From the NCBI RefSeq assembly GCF_000337195.1, contig NZ_AOID01000016.1:6302-44971 (forward strand): a DNA stretch of 38,670 bases, given 5' to 3'. This stretch comes from Natrinema versiforme JCM 10478. Lineage in GTDB: Archaea; Halobacteriota; Halobacteria; Halobacteriales; Natrialbaceae. The notes beneath the pieces were generated by a model, which had not been told where the DNA came from, searched no databases, and saw only the letters and a program-made list of their open reading frames with translations. Both the position numbers and the translations under genes were made by a program. This document shows, one piece after another, positions 8,506-17,177 of the stretch. The first letter of the stretch is position 1, and each line of letters begins with the position of its first letter.

Positions 8506-9111
8506 CTAGATTTTATTCGCGGGCGGGACGGTTCGATCGTCCGGCCGGGCCGCCCCGGTCGCGCCGAACACGACGCGGATGCTCGCGCCGATGCCGAGCA
8601 CGCCGGCGAGACCGGCGAGGACAACGGTCGCCGGCAGCGACACTCCGGCAATCCCACAGAGGAGCGCGCCCGCGAGAACCCCGACGCCGAGCCGGTCGTC
8701 ACCGAGTCGCGACGCGACGGTGCGGCCGATCGCGACGAGGCCGAGTGCCGTCGCCACGGGCAGGACGACGACGCCGAGAATCACCAGCGGAATCCCGAAG
8801 AACGTCCCGATGCTCGAGTCGACGATCAGGTAGCCCGTACTCGCGAGCCCGACGACGACGAGCAGGCTCGGCAGTCCGATACAGCTCGAGATGATCGGAC
8901 TGCGACGCGACTTCGCCACGGCCTGCGTGCCGGATCGCTGACACAGTCCGAGGACGATTATCGCGACGAGGACGGTCCCCGCAAATTGGATCCCCACGCG
9001 AACGAGCGGCTCGAGCGATCGATACGCCTCGAGTTCGCCGCCGCCCGCCAGCGTCGCGACCGAGTCGACCGCTGCCGCCCCAACTATAGTATATAAGTCT
9101 ACTGGCCCCAT
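8506..9111 (-). CDS. Multi-pass membrane protein, function unknown
   Basis: 201 residues with about five hydrophobic segments (FAGTVLVAIIVLGL; IGLPSLLVVVGLASTGYLIV; FFGIPLVILGVVVLPVATALGLVAI; GVGVLAGALLCGIAG; LPATVVLAGLAGVLGIGASI), so an integral membrane protein of unknown role. I recognise no family motif. The start at 9111 is supported by TATAAT about 28 nt upstream on the minus strand. The first codons (GTA GAC TTA TAT ACT ATA) use A+T-rich triplets rare elsewhere in the window. The gene sits between rpl11 and rpl1 in reverse orientation, splitting a ribosomal cluster that is often contiguous in haloarchaea. The 243 bp between it and rpl11 show no further gene. Confidence 0.75.
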   Translation of the reverse strand: MGPVDLYTIVGAAAVDSVATLAGGGELEAYRSLEPLVRVGIQFAGTVLVAIIVLGLCQRSGTQAVAKSRRSPIISSCIGLPSLLVVVGLASTGYLIVDSSIGTFFGIPLVILGVVVLPVATALGLVAIGRTVASRLGDDRLGVGVLAGALLCGIAGVSLPATVVLAGLAGVLGIGASIRVVFGATGAARPDDRTVPPANKI

Positions 9112-9294
9112 GGACTACGTTACAGCAGTTCGAATTATAGAACTTTCGGTTATTGAGAGATTTACTATTCGGATACTGTCACGGAACGCAACGGTTCTGG
9201 GCCAGCTGCGTTTCAGTCTCGACCAGCACAGTACCGCGTTGGACGGCGAGACCGTACACGGTGTCGTGTGACGATCGTACTGGCAGTTCGACGG

Positions 9295-9389
9295 GTTTAA
9301 GTTCGGGATGGCACTTGGTTCAAGGGAGACAGGCATCGCCTGTTTCACTGACCCGTAGGAGCATACCCTGCGTACTACGGAGGTGAACG
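9295..9389 (+). promoter_or_regulatory. rpl1 operon promoter and L1-binding-type leader
   Basis: TTTAAG at about 9296 would start transcription near 9322, giving a leader of about 68 nt before the L1 ATG, unusual among mostly leaderless mRNAs. The leader contains a stem with arms at 9328-9334 (GACAGGC) and 9338-9344 (GCCTGTT), then CACTGACCCG, and a purine-rich GGAGGTG ribosome-binding site just before the ATG. Archaeal L1 is known to repress its own mRNA by binding a leader that mimics its 23S rRNA site; this structure is the likely target (inference). Confidence 0.6.
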
Positions 9390-10022
9390 ATGGCAGATTC
9401 GGATATTGAAACAGCAGTAGCCCGCGCACTCGAGGACTCGCCGGACCGGAACTTTACCGAGACGGTAGACCTCGCGATTAATCTGCGCGACTTAGACCTG
9501 AACGAACCGTCGAACCGCGTTGACGAGTCGATCGTCCTGCCGGCCGGAACCGGCCAGGAAACTCGGATCGTCGTCATCGCCGAAGGAGAGACTGGAGTCC
9601 GCGCCGAGGAGGCGGCGGACGAGGTCCTTTCGGTGGACGACGTGGCCGATTTGGACGACGACGACGCGAAGGACATGGCCGACGAGACGGACTTCTTCAT
9701 CGCCGAAGAGGCGATGATGCAAGACATCGCCCGGCACCTGGGTACCATTCTCGGTCCCCGAGGGAAGATGCCGGACCCGCTCGCGCCCGACGACGACGTC
9801 GTCGAAACCGTCAACCGACTCAAAAACACCGTGCAGCTTCGCTCCGGCGACCGACGAACGTTCCACACGCTCGTCGGTGCCGAAGACATGGACGCCGAGG
9901 ACATCGGCGACAACATCGACGTCATCCTGCGTCGACTGCACGCCGACCTCGAGAAGGGGCCCCAGAACATCGACGCCGTCTACGTCAAGACGACGATGGG
10001 CCCGTCCGTGGAGGTAGCCTAA
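9390..10022 (+). CDS. rpl1: 50S ribosomal protein L1
   Basis: uL1, 210 residues, forms the L1 stalk that guides tRNA exit. Recognisable segments are [20 protein letters not shown] at the N-terminus, the domain II stretch [20 protein letters not shown] ending in GKMPDP, and the closing [10 protein letters not shown]. The sequence is full length for an archaeal L1. A strong GGAGGTG precedes the ATG by a few bases, so translation uses a Shine-Dalgarno sequence rather than leaderless initiation. It is the first gene of the L1-L10-L12 operon: the next gene starts 2 bp after its stop. Autogenous control by L1 through the leader at 9322-9389 is expected from archaeal precedent. Confidence 0.96.
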   Translation: MADSDIETAVARALEDSPDRNFTETVDLAINLRDLDLNEPSNRVDESIVLPAGTGQETRIVVIAEGETGVRAEEAADEVLSVDDVADLDDDDAKDMADETDFFIAEEAMMQDIARHLGTILGPRGKMPDPLAPDDDVVETVNRLKNTVQLRSGDRRTFHTLVGAEDMDAEDIGDNIDVILRRLHADLEKGPQNIDAVYVKTTMGPSVEVA

Positions 10023-10023
10023 T

Positions 10024-11073
10024 ATGAGCGCACAGGCTGAACGCAAAACCGAGAACCTTCCCCAGTGGAAGCGAGAGGAAGTCGACGAGCTCGGCCAGAT
10101 CATCGACGACTACGAGAGCGTCGGCGTCGTCGGCATCGCCGGCATCCCCTCGAAACAGCTTCAGGACATGCGCCGCGACCTGCACGGAACCGCCGTGTTG
10201 CGCGTCAGCCGCAACACCCTGCAGACGCGCGCCCTCGAGGACGCCGGATTCGGCGACCTCGTCGAGCACATCGGGGGACAGGTCGGGATCATCGCGACCA
10301 ACGAGAACCCGTTCTCGCTCTACAAGGAACTCGAGGCATCGAAGACGCCCGCCCCGATCAACGAGGGCGAGGTTGCCCCGAACGACATCGTCATCCCCGA
10401 AGGGGACACCGGTGTCGACCCGGGGCCGTTCGTCGGTGAACTCCAAGGTATCGGTGCGAACGCGCGCATCGAAGAAGGATCGATCCAGGTCATGGAAGAC
10501 TCGACGGTCCTCGAGGCCGGCGAAGAAGTCTCCGCGGATCTGGCGAACGTCCTCAACGAACTCGGGATCGAGCCCAAGGAGGTCGGTCTCGACCTTCGCG
10601 CCGTCATCGCCGACGGCGTCCTCTTCGACCCCGAGGATCTCGACATCGACATCGAGGCCTACCGGAGCGACGTGTCGACGGCGGCCGCTCGCGCTCGGAA
10701 CCTCTCGGTCAACGCGAGCTACCCGACCGAGTCGACCGCGCCGACGCTCGTCGCGAAGGCCACGGGCGAGGCCAAGAGCCTCGGCCTGCAGGCCGCAATC
10801 GAGGACGAAGCCCTCATGCCCGACCTCGTCAGCAAGGCCGACGCACAGCTGCGTGCGATCGCTGCCCAGATCGACGACGAGGAGGCGCTTCCTGACGAGC
10901 TTCAGGACGTCGCGGCGGCCGCCGAGCCGGCGGCAGCCGACGACGAGGACGAATCGGCCGACGACCAAACCGAAGACGACGCTGAGACCGAAGACGCCGA
11001 TGCTGACGCCGACGATGACGACGATGAAGACGACGGCGACGGCGCGGCCGGTCTCGGCGAAATGTTCGGATAA
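10024..11073 (+). CDS. rpl10: 50S ribosomal protein L10 (acidic stalk P0)
   Basis: uL10/P0, 349 residues, anchors the stalk to 23S rRNA next to L11 and carries the L12 dimers. The N-terminal rRNA-binding domain starts near [20 protein letters not shown], and the archaeal insertion domain ([20 protein letters not shown]) is present. The L12-binding helices follow, then about 60 residues of almost continuous Asp/Glu/Ala ending in GLGEMFG. That last motif recurs, as GLGELFG, at the end of L12 and is the known factor-recruiting tail shared by P0 and P1. It starts 2 bp after the L1 stop, which suggests translational coupling. Confidence 0.96.
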   Translation: MSAQAERKTENLPQWKREEVDELGQIIDDYESVGVVGIAGIPSKQLQDMRRDLHGTAVLRVSRNTLQTRALEDAGFGDLVEHIGGQVGIIATNENPFSLYKELEASKTPAPINEGEVAPNDIVIPEGDTGVDPGPFVGELQGIGANARIEEGSIQVMEDSTVLEAGEEVSADLANVLNELGIEPKEVGLDLRAVIADGVLFDPEDLDIDIEAYRSDVSTAAARARNLSVNASYPTESTAPTLVAKATGEAKSLGLQAAIEDEALMPDLVSKADAQLRAIAAQIDDEEALPDELQDVAAAAEPAAADDEDESADDQTEDDAETEDADADADDDDDEDDGDGAAGLGEMFG

Positions 11074-11094
11074 CGACGACACGAGGACACAACA

Positions 11095-11448
11095 ATGGAA
11101 TACGTATACGCTGCACTCATCCTGAACGAATCGGGCGAAGAGATCAACGAAGACAACCTGACGAACGTGCTCGACGCCGCCGGCGTCGACGTCGAGGAAT
11201 CCCGAGTCAAGGCGCTCGTCGCCGCACTCGAGGACGTCGACATCGACGAGGCAGTCTCCGAGGCCGCAGCTGTCCCCGCTGGCGGGGCCGCCGCAGGCGG
11301 TGCCGCGGGTGGCGAGGCCGCTGCTGACGAAGGCGGCGACGAAGCCGAGGAGGAAGCCGAAGAGACCAGCGACGTGCCGGACACGACGGACGACGACGAC
11401 GAGGACGACGAGGCAGACGGCGAAGGCCTCGGCGAACTCTTCGGATAA
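11095..11448 (+). CDS. rpl12: 50S ribosomal protein L12 (P1 type)
   Basis: Archaeal P1-type L12, 117 residues, dimerises on the L10 helices and recruits translation factors. The N-terminal dimerisation domain [20 protein letters not shown] is followed by helices through [17 protein letters not shown], a flexible Ala/Gly hinge ([17 protein letters not shown]) and an acidic tail ending in GLGELFG, the same C-terminal motif as L10. It is the last gene of the operon, 21 bp after L10, and an oligo-T tract follows 40 bp after the stop. It is unrelated to bacterial L7/L12 in sequence. Confidence 0.96.
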   Translation: MEYVYAALILNESGEEINEDNLTNVLDAAGVDVEESRVKALVAALEDVDIDEAVSEAAAVPAGGAAAGGAAGGEAAADEGGDEAEEEAEETSDVPDTTDDDDEDDEADGEGLGELFG

Positions 11449-11487
11449 CGTCGCGTCGATCCGGTTTCGACGATCTGTCAACACCGA

Positions 11488-11496
11488 TTTTTCTTT
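11488..11496 (+). terminator. Oligo-T terminator after rpl12
   Basis: TTTTTCTTT, 40 bp after the L12 stop and before the next promoter, is the T-rich tract expected of intrinsic archaeal termination. No strong hairpin precedes it. Confidence 0.55.
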
Positions 11497-11607
11497 CGAC
11501 TCGAGGGCAAGTGGCGACGCCGTCCGTCTCGAACCAGCCCGACTGCTGGATTGAGCGGCGAGTGGCGATCCGAGAACCTATAACCGAGGGCGCGGCCAGA
11601 GCCGGCA

Positions 11608-12846
11608 ATGCCCGCCCCAGTCGAGGTCGTCACCGAGCCGGCGCTGACCCTGCAGCTCCTCGCGTGGGTGCTTGCCGGCTCGCTGCTCGGTAGCTGTAGC
11701 GGGCTCGTCCCGGGGCTCCACGCCAACAACTTCGCGTTCCTGCTCGCGGGGGTCGCGCCGTCGGTCCCCGGCCCGCCGCTGTTCGTCGGCTGTGCGATGC
11801 TCGCCGCGGGCGTCGTCCACACCTTCCTGAACGCGGTCCCCGCGATGGCGCTCGGAGTACCCGACGCCGAGATGGCGATCACCGCGCTGCCGGGCCACCG
11901 GCTGGTGCTCGAGGGTCGAGGCTCCGAAGCGATCCGGCTCTCCGCGCTCGGCAGTATCCTCGCCGTGCTCGCGGCGGTCCCGCTCGCCATCCCGGTAACT
12001 CGAGCCGTGACGACCGCCTATCCGACGATCCGGGCGCACCTGTCGCTCGTCCTCGCGATGGTTGCGGTCGCGCTGATCGCCTCGGAACCCACGTGGCGCG
12101 GCCGGTTCGGCGGGCTGTCCTCGTTCGCGCTCGCGACTGGCCTCGGCACGCTCACGCTCGACCTCTCGGCGGACGCCCCGCTCGAGGCGGGCGGCACCCT
12201 CGCTCCCCTCTTCGCCGGTCTCTTCGGTGCGCCGGTGCTGATCGACGCGATTCGCGGGAGCGGGATTCCGCCACAGGACGGTGAGGGAGTCACGACATCT
12301 CGGCGGTTCGTCGGGACGACGGCGGTCGCCGGCGCGCTCGCGGGGGCTGTGGTCGGCTACATCCCGGGGATTTCAGCGGCTATCGCCGCCGTCGCGGTGC
12401 TGGCGGTCGTCCCCGACGGAGCCAGTGACCGCGGTTACATCGTCGCGACCAGCGGCGTCGACACGGCGAACACGATTTTCGCGCTGTTCGCACTGGTCGC
12501 CCTCGGTCAGCCCCGAACCGGCGTGTTGGTCGCCTTCGAGGAGACGGCCGCGCCCCTCGAGTTGCCGGTCCTGCTCGCGGGCGTGGTCCTCGCGGGCCTG
12601 CTCGGCTTCGCGCTCGTGATCGTCGTCGGGGACGCCTACCTCGAGGTGGTCGGCCGGCTCACCTACTGGAAGATTTCGGCCGCCGTTCTCGTCCTGTTGC
12701 TCGTCCTCTCGTACCTGTTTACCGGCCCGCTGGGCATCGTCATCTTCGCCGCGGCGACCGCGATCGGATTGGTCCCGGTTCGATTGCGGTGCCGACGGGT
12801 GCATCTGATGGGCGTGCTGATCGGGCCGCTAATGTTGGGTCTTTGA
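11608..12846 (+). CDS. TctA-family tripartite tricarboxylate transporter permease homologue
   Basis: 412-residue integral membrane protein of the TctA (DUF112) family, the large permease of tripartite tricarboxylate transporters. The GSLLGSCSGLVPGLHANNFAFLL segment near the start and its internal counterpart VVGYIPGISAAIAAVAVLAV are the paired Gly/Pro re-entrant motifs typical of TctA. About ten hydrophobic helices are seen. Bacterial TctA is about 500 aa and works with TctB and a periplasmic TctC; neither partner gene is nearby, as is usual for the shorter archaeal homologues. The substrate therefore cannot be inferred. The start gives MPAPVEVV before the first helix. It converges with the BtpA gene, with 17 bp between the stops. 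Confidence 0.82.
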   Translation: MPAPVEVVTEPALTLQLLAWVLAGSLLGSCSGLVPGLHANNFAFLLAGVAPSVPGPPLFVGCAMLAAGVVHTFLNAVPAMALGVPDAEMAITALPGHRLVLEGRGSEAIRLSALGSILAVLAAVPLAIPVTRAVTTAYPTIRAHLSLVLAMVAVALIASEPTWRGRFGGLSSFALATGLGTLTLDLSADAPLEAGGTLAPLFAGLFGAPVLIDAIRGSGIPPQDGEGVTTSRRFVGTTAVAGALAGAVVGYIPGISAAIAAVAVLAVVPDGASDRGYIVATSGVDTANTIFALFALVALGQPRTGVLVAFEETAAPLELPVLLAGVVLAGLLGFALVIVVGDAYLEVVGRLTYWKISAAVLVLLLVLSYLFTGPLGIVIFAAATAIGLVPVRLRCRRVHLMGVLIGPLMLGL

Positions 12847-12863
12847 CTCGCCGCCGATCTGAT

Positions 12864-13742
12864 TCAGTCGTCGCTCGAGCCGGCCGCTCGAGCGCTCGCT
12901 ACGAGTCTCTCGACGCGCTCCTGCGAGACGGGATTCGTCGTCTCGCCACCGCGTTTGAGTGCGGTGCCGACGATGACGCCGTCCGCGCCCGCCTCGAGAC
13001 AGTCGGCGACCGTTTCGGTCGTCACGCCGCTGCCGACGAACACGGGCGCACGGTCGCCGTCGGGATCGGCGAGCACCTCGGCGACGCGTTCGATGTCCGC
13101 GAGCGGCGTTTCCGCGCCGGTTCCGGGGCCGGAGACGATGACGCAGTCGGCACCGCCGCGTTCGACCGTCTCGAGGGCCGCGCGGTCGATACCGGTCTCG
13201 CCGATCGGCGTCGCGTGCTTGACGTGGACGTCCGCGAGGATCGCGATGTCGGCCTCGAGTCGCTCGCGCAGCCGGAGCGTCTCGTGGGCGCGGCCCTCGA
13301 GGATCCCCTGATCGGTCGCAGCGGTGCCAACGTGGACGTTAACGCGGACGAAGTCGGCGTCGGCGGCCGCGGCGACCGACAGCGCCGCCGCGGCGTCGTT
13401 GCGGAGCACGTTGATCCCGACCGGCACGTCGACGGCGTCGGTCAGCGCCGTCGCGATCGCGGTCATCTCCGCGACGACGTGTTTGGGTACGTCCTCGGGG
13501 TAGAACGGCGCGTCGCCGAAGTTCTCGAGGATGATGCCGTCGATTCCACCCGCCTCGAGCCGGGCGGCGTCCTCGAGCGCGCGAGTTCGGACGGCCTCGC
13601 GGCCGTTCTCGTCTTCGGTCCCGCTGCCGAACCCCGGCGCGCCGGGCAACGGCGGGAGGTGAACCATGCCGATGACTGGGCGGCCGGTCTCGAACAGGGC
13701 CGAATCCGACGGGGTCGCGTCGAACGGACTCGAGGCGGTCAT
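12864..13742 (-). CDS. BtpA/SgcQ family TIM-barrel protein
   Basis: 292 residues. GRPVIGMVHLPPLPGAPGFG at 20-39 is the family signature (GMxHLxPLPGxP). It is followed by a barrel with GIDGIILENFGDAPF, VPVGINVLRND, ADFVRVNVHVGTAATDQG, DVHVKHATP and a C-terminal phosphate-binding-like GADGVIVGTALK. BtpA was named for a role in cyanobacterial photosystem I stability, but archaeal members are cytoplasmic enzymes or enzyme-like barrels of unknown substrate. All barrel strands appear present and length is normal. It is divergent from the Old Yellow Enzyme gene, with 136 bp between the starts. The family is firm, the role open. Confidence 0.87.
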   Translation of the reverse strand: MTASSPFDATPSDSALFETGRPVIGMVHLPPLPGAPGFGSGTEDENGREAVRTRALEDAARLEAGGIDGIILENFGDAPFYPEDVPKHVVAEMTAIATALTDAVDVPVGINVLRNDAAAALSVAAAADADFVRVNVHVGTAATDQGILEGRAHETLRLRERLEADIAILADVHVKHATPIGETGIDRAALETVERGGADCVIVSGPGTGAETPLADIERVAEVLADPDGDRAPVFVGSGVTTETVADCLEAGADGVIVGTALKRGGETTNPVSQERVERLVASARAAGSSDD

Positions 13743-13878
13743 ACCGGCTCTCTGCCCGCGATCGGGATAAGTGGTCGTGGGACCGCCGCGGGCGCGACTC
13801 GCTATCCGGTACCACAGTAGGCGGCAATGCCATCCCCGTCCGCGGTCGTTTTCCCGATGACGTGACTACGCCCGGTCG

Positions 13879-14997
13879 ATGACCGACGCACTCTCTGCGC
13901 TGTCGTTGGGCGATTCCGAGGCATCGAACCGAATCGCCGTCTCGCCGATGTGCCAGTACTCCTGTGACCCCGACGGGCTGCCGACCGAGTGGCATCGGGT
14001 CCACCTCGGGAGTCGAGCCGTCGGCGGAGCCGGTATCGTCATGACCGAAGCGACCGCCGTCTCCCCCGCGGGCCGGATCACCCCCCACGACCTCGGCATC
14101 TGGAGCGACGAGCACGCGGCCGCGCTCGAGCCGATCACCGAGTTCGTCCGCGAGCAAGGCGGGGTCCCGGGGATTCAACTCGCCCACGCGGGCCACAAGG
14201 CGAGCAAGAAGCGCCCGTGGGACGGGAACGTCCCGATCGGGCCGGACGAGACCGACCCCGACGGCGCGTCGGGCTGGGAAGTCCTCTCGCCGTCGCCCGA
14301 GGCCTATCCGCCGTTCGACGGCGACCGGCCGGCGATGCGGAAGGCCGACGCCGAGGACATTCAGGGCGTGATCGACGCCTACCGCGCCGCGGCCGAGCGC
14401 TCGCTTGAGGCCGGGTTCGAAATCGCCGAGGTCCACGCGGCACACGGCTACCTGCTCCACGAGTTCCTCTCGCCGGTCACGAACGACCGCGATGACGAGT
14501 ACGGTGGCAGCTTCGAGAACCGCACGCGACTGGTCCGCGAGGTCGTCGCGGCCGTCCGCGAGGTCTGGCCCGATGGCAAGCCGGTCTTCGTCCGCATCTC
14601 CGGCACGGACTGGCTCGACGACCGCGACTCGTGGGACATCGAGCAGTCGGTGCGGCTGGCCGACGACCTCGCCGAACTGGGCGTCGATCTGGTCGACGTT
14701 AGTTCGGGCGGACTCCACCCTGACCAAGCGCCCCCGGCGGGACCGAACTTTCAGGTGCCACTGGCCGAGCGAGTCCGCGAGGGAGCCGACGTCGCCGTCG
14801 GCGCGGTCGGCGGCGTCACCGAACCCGAACAGGCCGACGCGCTGGTCCGGAACGGCCGGGCCGACCTCGTCCTCGTCGGTCGGGAGTTCCTCCGCGATCC
14901 GTACTTCGGGCTGCGCGCGGCCGGCGACCTCGAGCGCGATCCCGAGGCGGTCGCCGAGGAGTGGCCGGTCCAGTACCGTCGCGCGGTCCAGCGGTAG
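13879..14997 (+). CDS. NADH:flavin oxidoreductase, Old Yellow Enzyme family (YqjM-like)
   Basis: 372-residue FMN-dependent ene-reductase. SPMCQYSCDPDG gives Cys25 and Tyr27, which match the redox-tuning Cys and active-site Tyr of the YqjM class. LAHAGHKAS (His103, His106), HAAHGYLLHEFLSPVTN (His186 and His189, substrate-binding pair) and DEYGGSFENRTR follow in the usual order. The barrel ends in VGAVGG and LVLVGREFLRDP, the FMN phosphate site. It would reduce activated C=C bonds with NAD(P)H in the cytoplasm; the natural substrate is unknown. The ATG at 13879 gives the standard N-terminus. It converges with the MscS gene, with 30 bp between the stops. Confidence 0.9.
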   Translation: MTDALSALSLGDSEASNRIAVSPMCQYSCDPDGLPTEWHRVHLGSRAVGGAGIVMTEATAVSPAGRITPHDLGIWSDEHAAALEPITEFVREQGGVPGIQLAHAGHKASKKRPWDGNVPIGPDETDPDGASGWEVLSPSPEAYPPFDGDRPAMRKADAEDIQGVIDAYRAAAERSLEAGFEIAEVHAAHGYLLHEFLSPVTNDRDDEYGGSFENRTRLVREVVAAVREVWPDGKPVFVRISGTDWLDDRDSWDIEQSVRLADDLAELGVDLVDVSSGGLHPDQAPPAGPNFQVPLAERVREGADVAVGAVGGVTEPEQADALVRNGRADLVLVGREFLRDPYFGLRAAGDLERDPEAVAEEWPVQYRRAVQR

Positions 14998-15027
14998 TCT
15001 CCGGGTCTATCGCAGCTCTCAGCACAC

Positions 15028-16188
15028 TCAGTCGTTTATCGGTCTGATCCCCGTCTCTTCGGGATTCGGACCGCTCACCCGAAACCCGGAATCGTCGCGA
15101 GCGGCGTGGACTCGTTGGGGGTAGGGGATCGTGATCCCCTCGCGGTCGAACGCGTCCATGATCGCCTCGATCATCGCCGTCTGGGCGTCGAGCTTGCGTC
15201 GCATCGTCGGATCGCCGATCCAGACGCGACATTCGAGGACCACCGCCGACTCGTCGAACCGTTTTGCGATCACCTGCGGATTGGGCGCGTTCTTGATCTC
15301 CTCGAGGTCGCCGACGGCGTCGACGATAACCGACCGGGCGTGCTCGAGGTCGTCAGTGTAGTCGACACCGACGTCGACATCGATCCGGAGCTGGTCGTTT
15401 TTCGAGTAGTTCGTCAGCGGGTTGTTCGTGACCTGATCGTTGGGGATGAGGACGTGCTTGTCGCCGAACGTCTGGATCTTGGTCGTGAAGATGGTGACAT
15501 CGGTGACGATGCCGGTCGTCTCGTCGACCTCGATCCAGTCGCCGACGGCGAACGGCCGCGAGAACAGCAGGATGAATCCGGCGAGCATGGCCGTCAGCGT
15601 TTCGCGAGCCGTCAGCGCGACGACCGCCGTGATCGCACCCGCGCCGATAAAGATGTTGGTCAGGTCGATTCCCCAGAGGGTGAGCAAGACAGTCCCGGCG
15701 AAGGCGACGATCCCGATATCCGTGACGTGATAGGCGACCTCGCTCTGGTGTTTGGTGAGCGCGTTCGTTTGGGCCAACTTGTCGATCGACCGGTTGACGA
15801 ACCTGATCGCGAGATAGGCGATGACGACCACCGCGACGCTGATCAGTTGCTGGGCGGCGAGCCACCGATCGATCAGCATCGTCTCGAGGGTGACGCTGAG
15901 CACATAGGTAACCTGCCAAATCACGCTGAACGCGTAGACTGACAGGAAAACGATACTTGCGAGTACGAGAACGGCGCTCGCCTCGGCGAGTTGCCTGCCG
16001 TTGCGGCGGCGGACGATCGAGCGGACGTGCGAGGCGGCCCTGATCCCGACGGGGAGTACCGCGACGACCAGCAGCGTCGCGACCACCTGCGCCTCGAACG
16101 ACGACAGATAGGTCTCCTGTAGCCACGGGATCGGCTCCGGTCGGAGGGACGATCGAAGCGGAAAGACGCTCGAGAGGACACGGAACAT
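15028..16188 (-). CDS. Mechanosensitive ion channel, MscS family
   Basis: 386-residue small-conductance mechanosensitive channel homologue in the cytoplasmic membrane. Four or five helices include VVATLLVVAVLPVGI, SAVLVLASIVFLSVYAF and the pore-lining TM3 region IGAGAITAVVALTARETLTAMLAGFILL. The beta-domain signature RPFAVGDWIEVDETTGIVTDVTIFTTKIQTFGDKHVLIPN is complete, followed by the C-terminal alpha/beta domain (IDVDVGVDYTDDLEHARSVI). The start at MFRVLSS is preferred; the frame is open for 31 codons further upstream, but that extension is Arg-rich and unlike a channel N-terminus. The expected role is release of solutes on hypo-osmotic shock. Confidence 0.9.
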   Translation of the reverse strand: MFRVLSSVFPLRSSLRPEPIPWLQETYLSSFEAQVVATLLVVAVLPVGIRAASHVRSIVRRRNGRQLAEASAVLVLASIVFLSVYAFSVIWQVTYVLSVTLETMLIDRWLAAQQLISVAVVVIAYLAIRFVNRSIDKLAQTNALTKHQSEVAYHVTDIGIVAFAGTVLLTLWGIDLTNIFIGAGAITAVVALTARETLTAMLAGFILLFSRPFAVGDWIEVDETTGIVTDVTIFTTKIQTFGDKHVLIPNDQVTNNPLTNYSKNDQLRIDVDVGVDYTDDLEHARSVIVDAVGDLEEIKNAPNPQVIAKRFDESAVVLECRVWIGDPTMRRKLDAQTAMIEAIMDAFDREGITIPYPQRVHAARDDSGFRVSGPNPEETGIRPIND

Positions 16189-16308
16189 CCGGCGTCGATA
16201 GTAGCGAGTCGGAGCATTTGAGAGCCATCCCGGCAGTTGCAACCGCCCTATCGCTGTCAGTCGGTCTCGTCGGCCGGACAATCGCCGAGAGACGGCCAGC
16301 GGGTCCGG

Positions 16309-17097
16309 TTAGCGGCCGTCGTAGTCGTCCAGCCAGCCAGTGACCGAGGACTGTAACGCGCCGGTCGTCGTCCCGATATTCAGCAGCTGGTAGCCGTTCC
16401 GCGCCTTCTCGTTGACGTCCTCCATACCGAACCCGAGCCCGCCGACCGGCACGTCCGCCTCGACGGCCGCCGACCGGATCGTCTCGATGGCTTCCTCGAC
16501 CTCGGGATGGTCGAACTCACCGGGATGACCGAGCGAGACCGAGAGATCCAGCGGGCCGATGAAGACGAACCCGAGTTCGGGGACCGCGAGGATCGACTCG
16601 AGGTCGTCGAGCGCCGAGGCGGTCTCTATCGTGACGCCGACGACGACCGAGTCGTCTTCGCTGGTCACGTAGTCGTCGGTCAGTCCCCAGCGGCTCGCGC
16701 GCGGGTTCGCCATCCCGCGCCGGCCGGGCTCGCCGTCGTACTCGAACCGGCCCGCTCGGGCTGCGGCTTCGAGTTCCTCGCTGCTGCCGACCCGCGGGAG
16801 GAACACGTTCCGAACGCCCGCGTCCAGTACCTTCCGGACCAGCGACGGATCGGTGTCGGGCACGCGCACCAGTAGCTCCGTGTCGGTGCCGTCGGCCGCC
16901 CGCAGAAGCGCTTCCAGCGTCTCTGCGTCCCGCGGGCTCGGCCCGCCGTGCTCGAGGTCGATCCAGACGAAGTCCGCGCCGAGGGTCGCGTAGAGTTCGA
17001 CGACCGCCGGGCTGTACGTGTTCTCGAGGACGCCCAGTGCGACCTCGTCGTTCTCGAGCGTCTCGCGGAGCGCGTTACCGCGCGGTTCCTGACTCAT
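16309..17097 (-). CDS. HpcH/HpaI aldolase/citrate lyase family protein
   Basis: 262-residue class II (metal-dependent) aldolase of the HpcH/HpaI family, cleaving or forming hydroxy-keto acids with pyruvate. The signatures are FVWIDLEHGGPSPRDAETLEALLRA, the phosphate/pyruvate-handling VRVPDTDPSLVRKVLDAGVRNVFLPRV and the metal ligands in GVTIETASALDDLESIL (Glu) and FVFIGPLDLSVSLGHPG (Asp). The start is MSQEPRG; an ATG five codons upstream is less likely. Length equals the family norm. The substrate is unknown, as no catabolic operon surrounds it. Confidence 0.87.
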   Translation of the reverse strand: MSQEPRGNALRETLENDEVALGVLENTYSPAVVELYATLGADFVWIDLEHGGPSPRDAETLEALLRAADGTDTELLVRVPDTDPSLVRKVLDAGVRNVFLPRVGSSEELEAAARAGRFEYDGEPGRRGMANPRASRWGLTDDYVTSEDDSVVVGVTIETASALDDLESILAVPELGFVFIGPLDLSVSLGHPGEFDHPEVEEAIETIRSAAVEADVPVGGLGFGMEDVNEKARNGYQLLNIGTTTGALQSSVTGWLDDYDGR

Positions 17098-17177
17098 ACC
17101 GCTGTCTTCCACACCGACGGGCGACTAAAGTCTGGGGCCGAACGACGCAGTGTCCGGGTTTCCCGGGCGAAAACGGC

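Noticed and set aside
9090..9097. TATATAAG on the plus strand as a promoter for rpl1
   Set aside because: It lies 300 bp upstream, inside the first codons of the membrane gene. The TTTAAG near 9296 has a better position and gives a plausible leader.
12789..14727. Long antisense frames over the BtpA and Old Yellow Enzyme genes
   Set aside because: They have no recognisable motifs, Arg/Gly/Asp-rich composition typical of shadow frames, and both sense genes are well supported.
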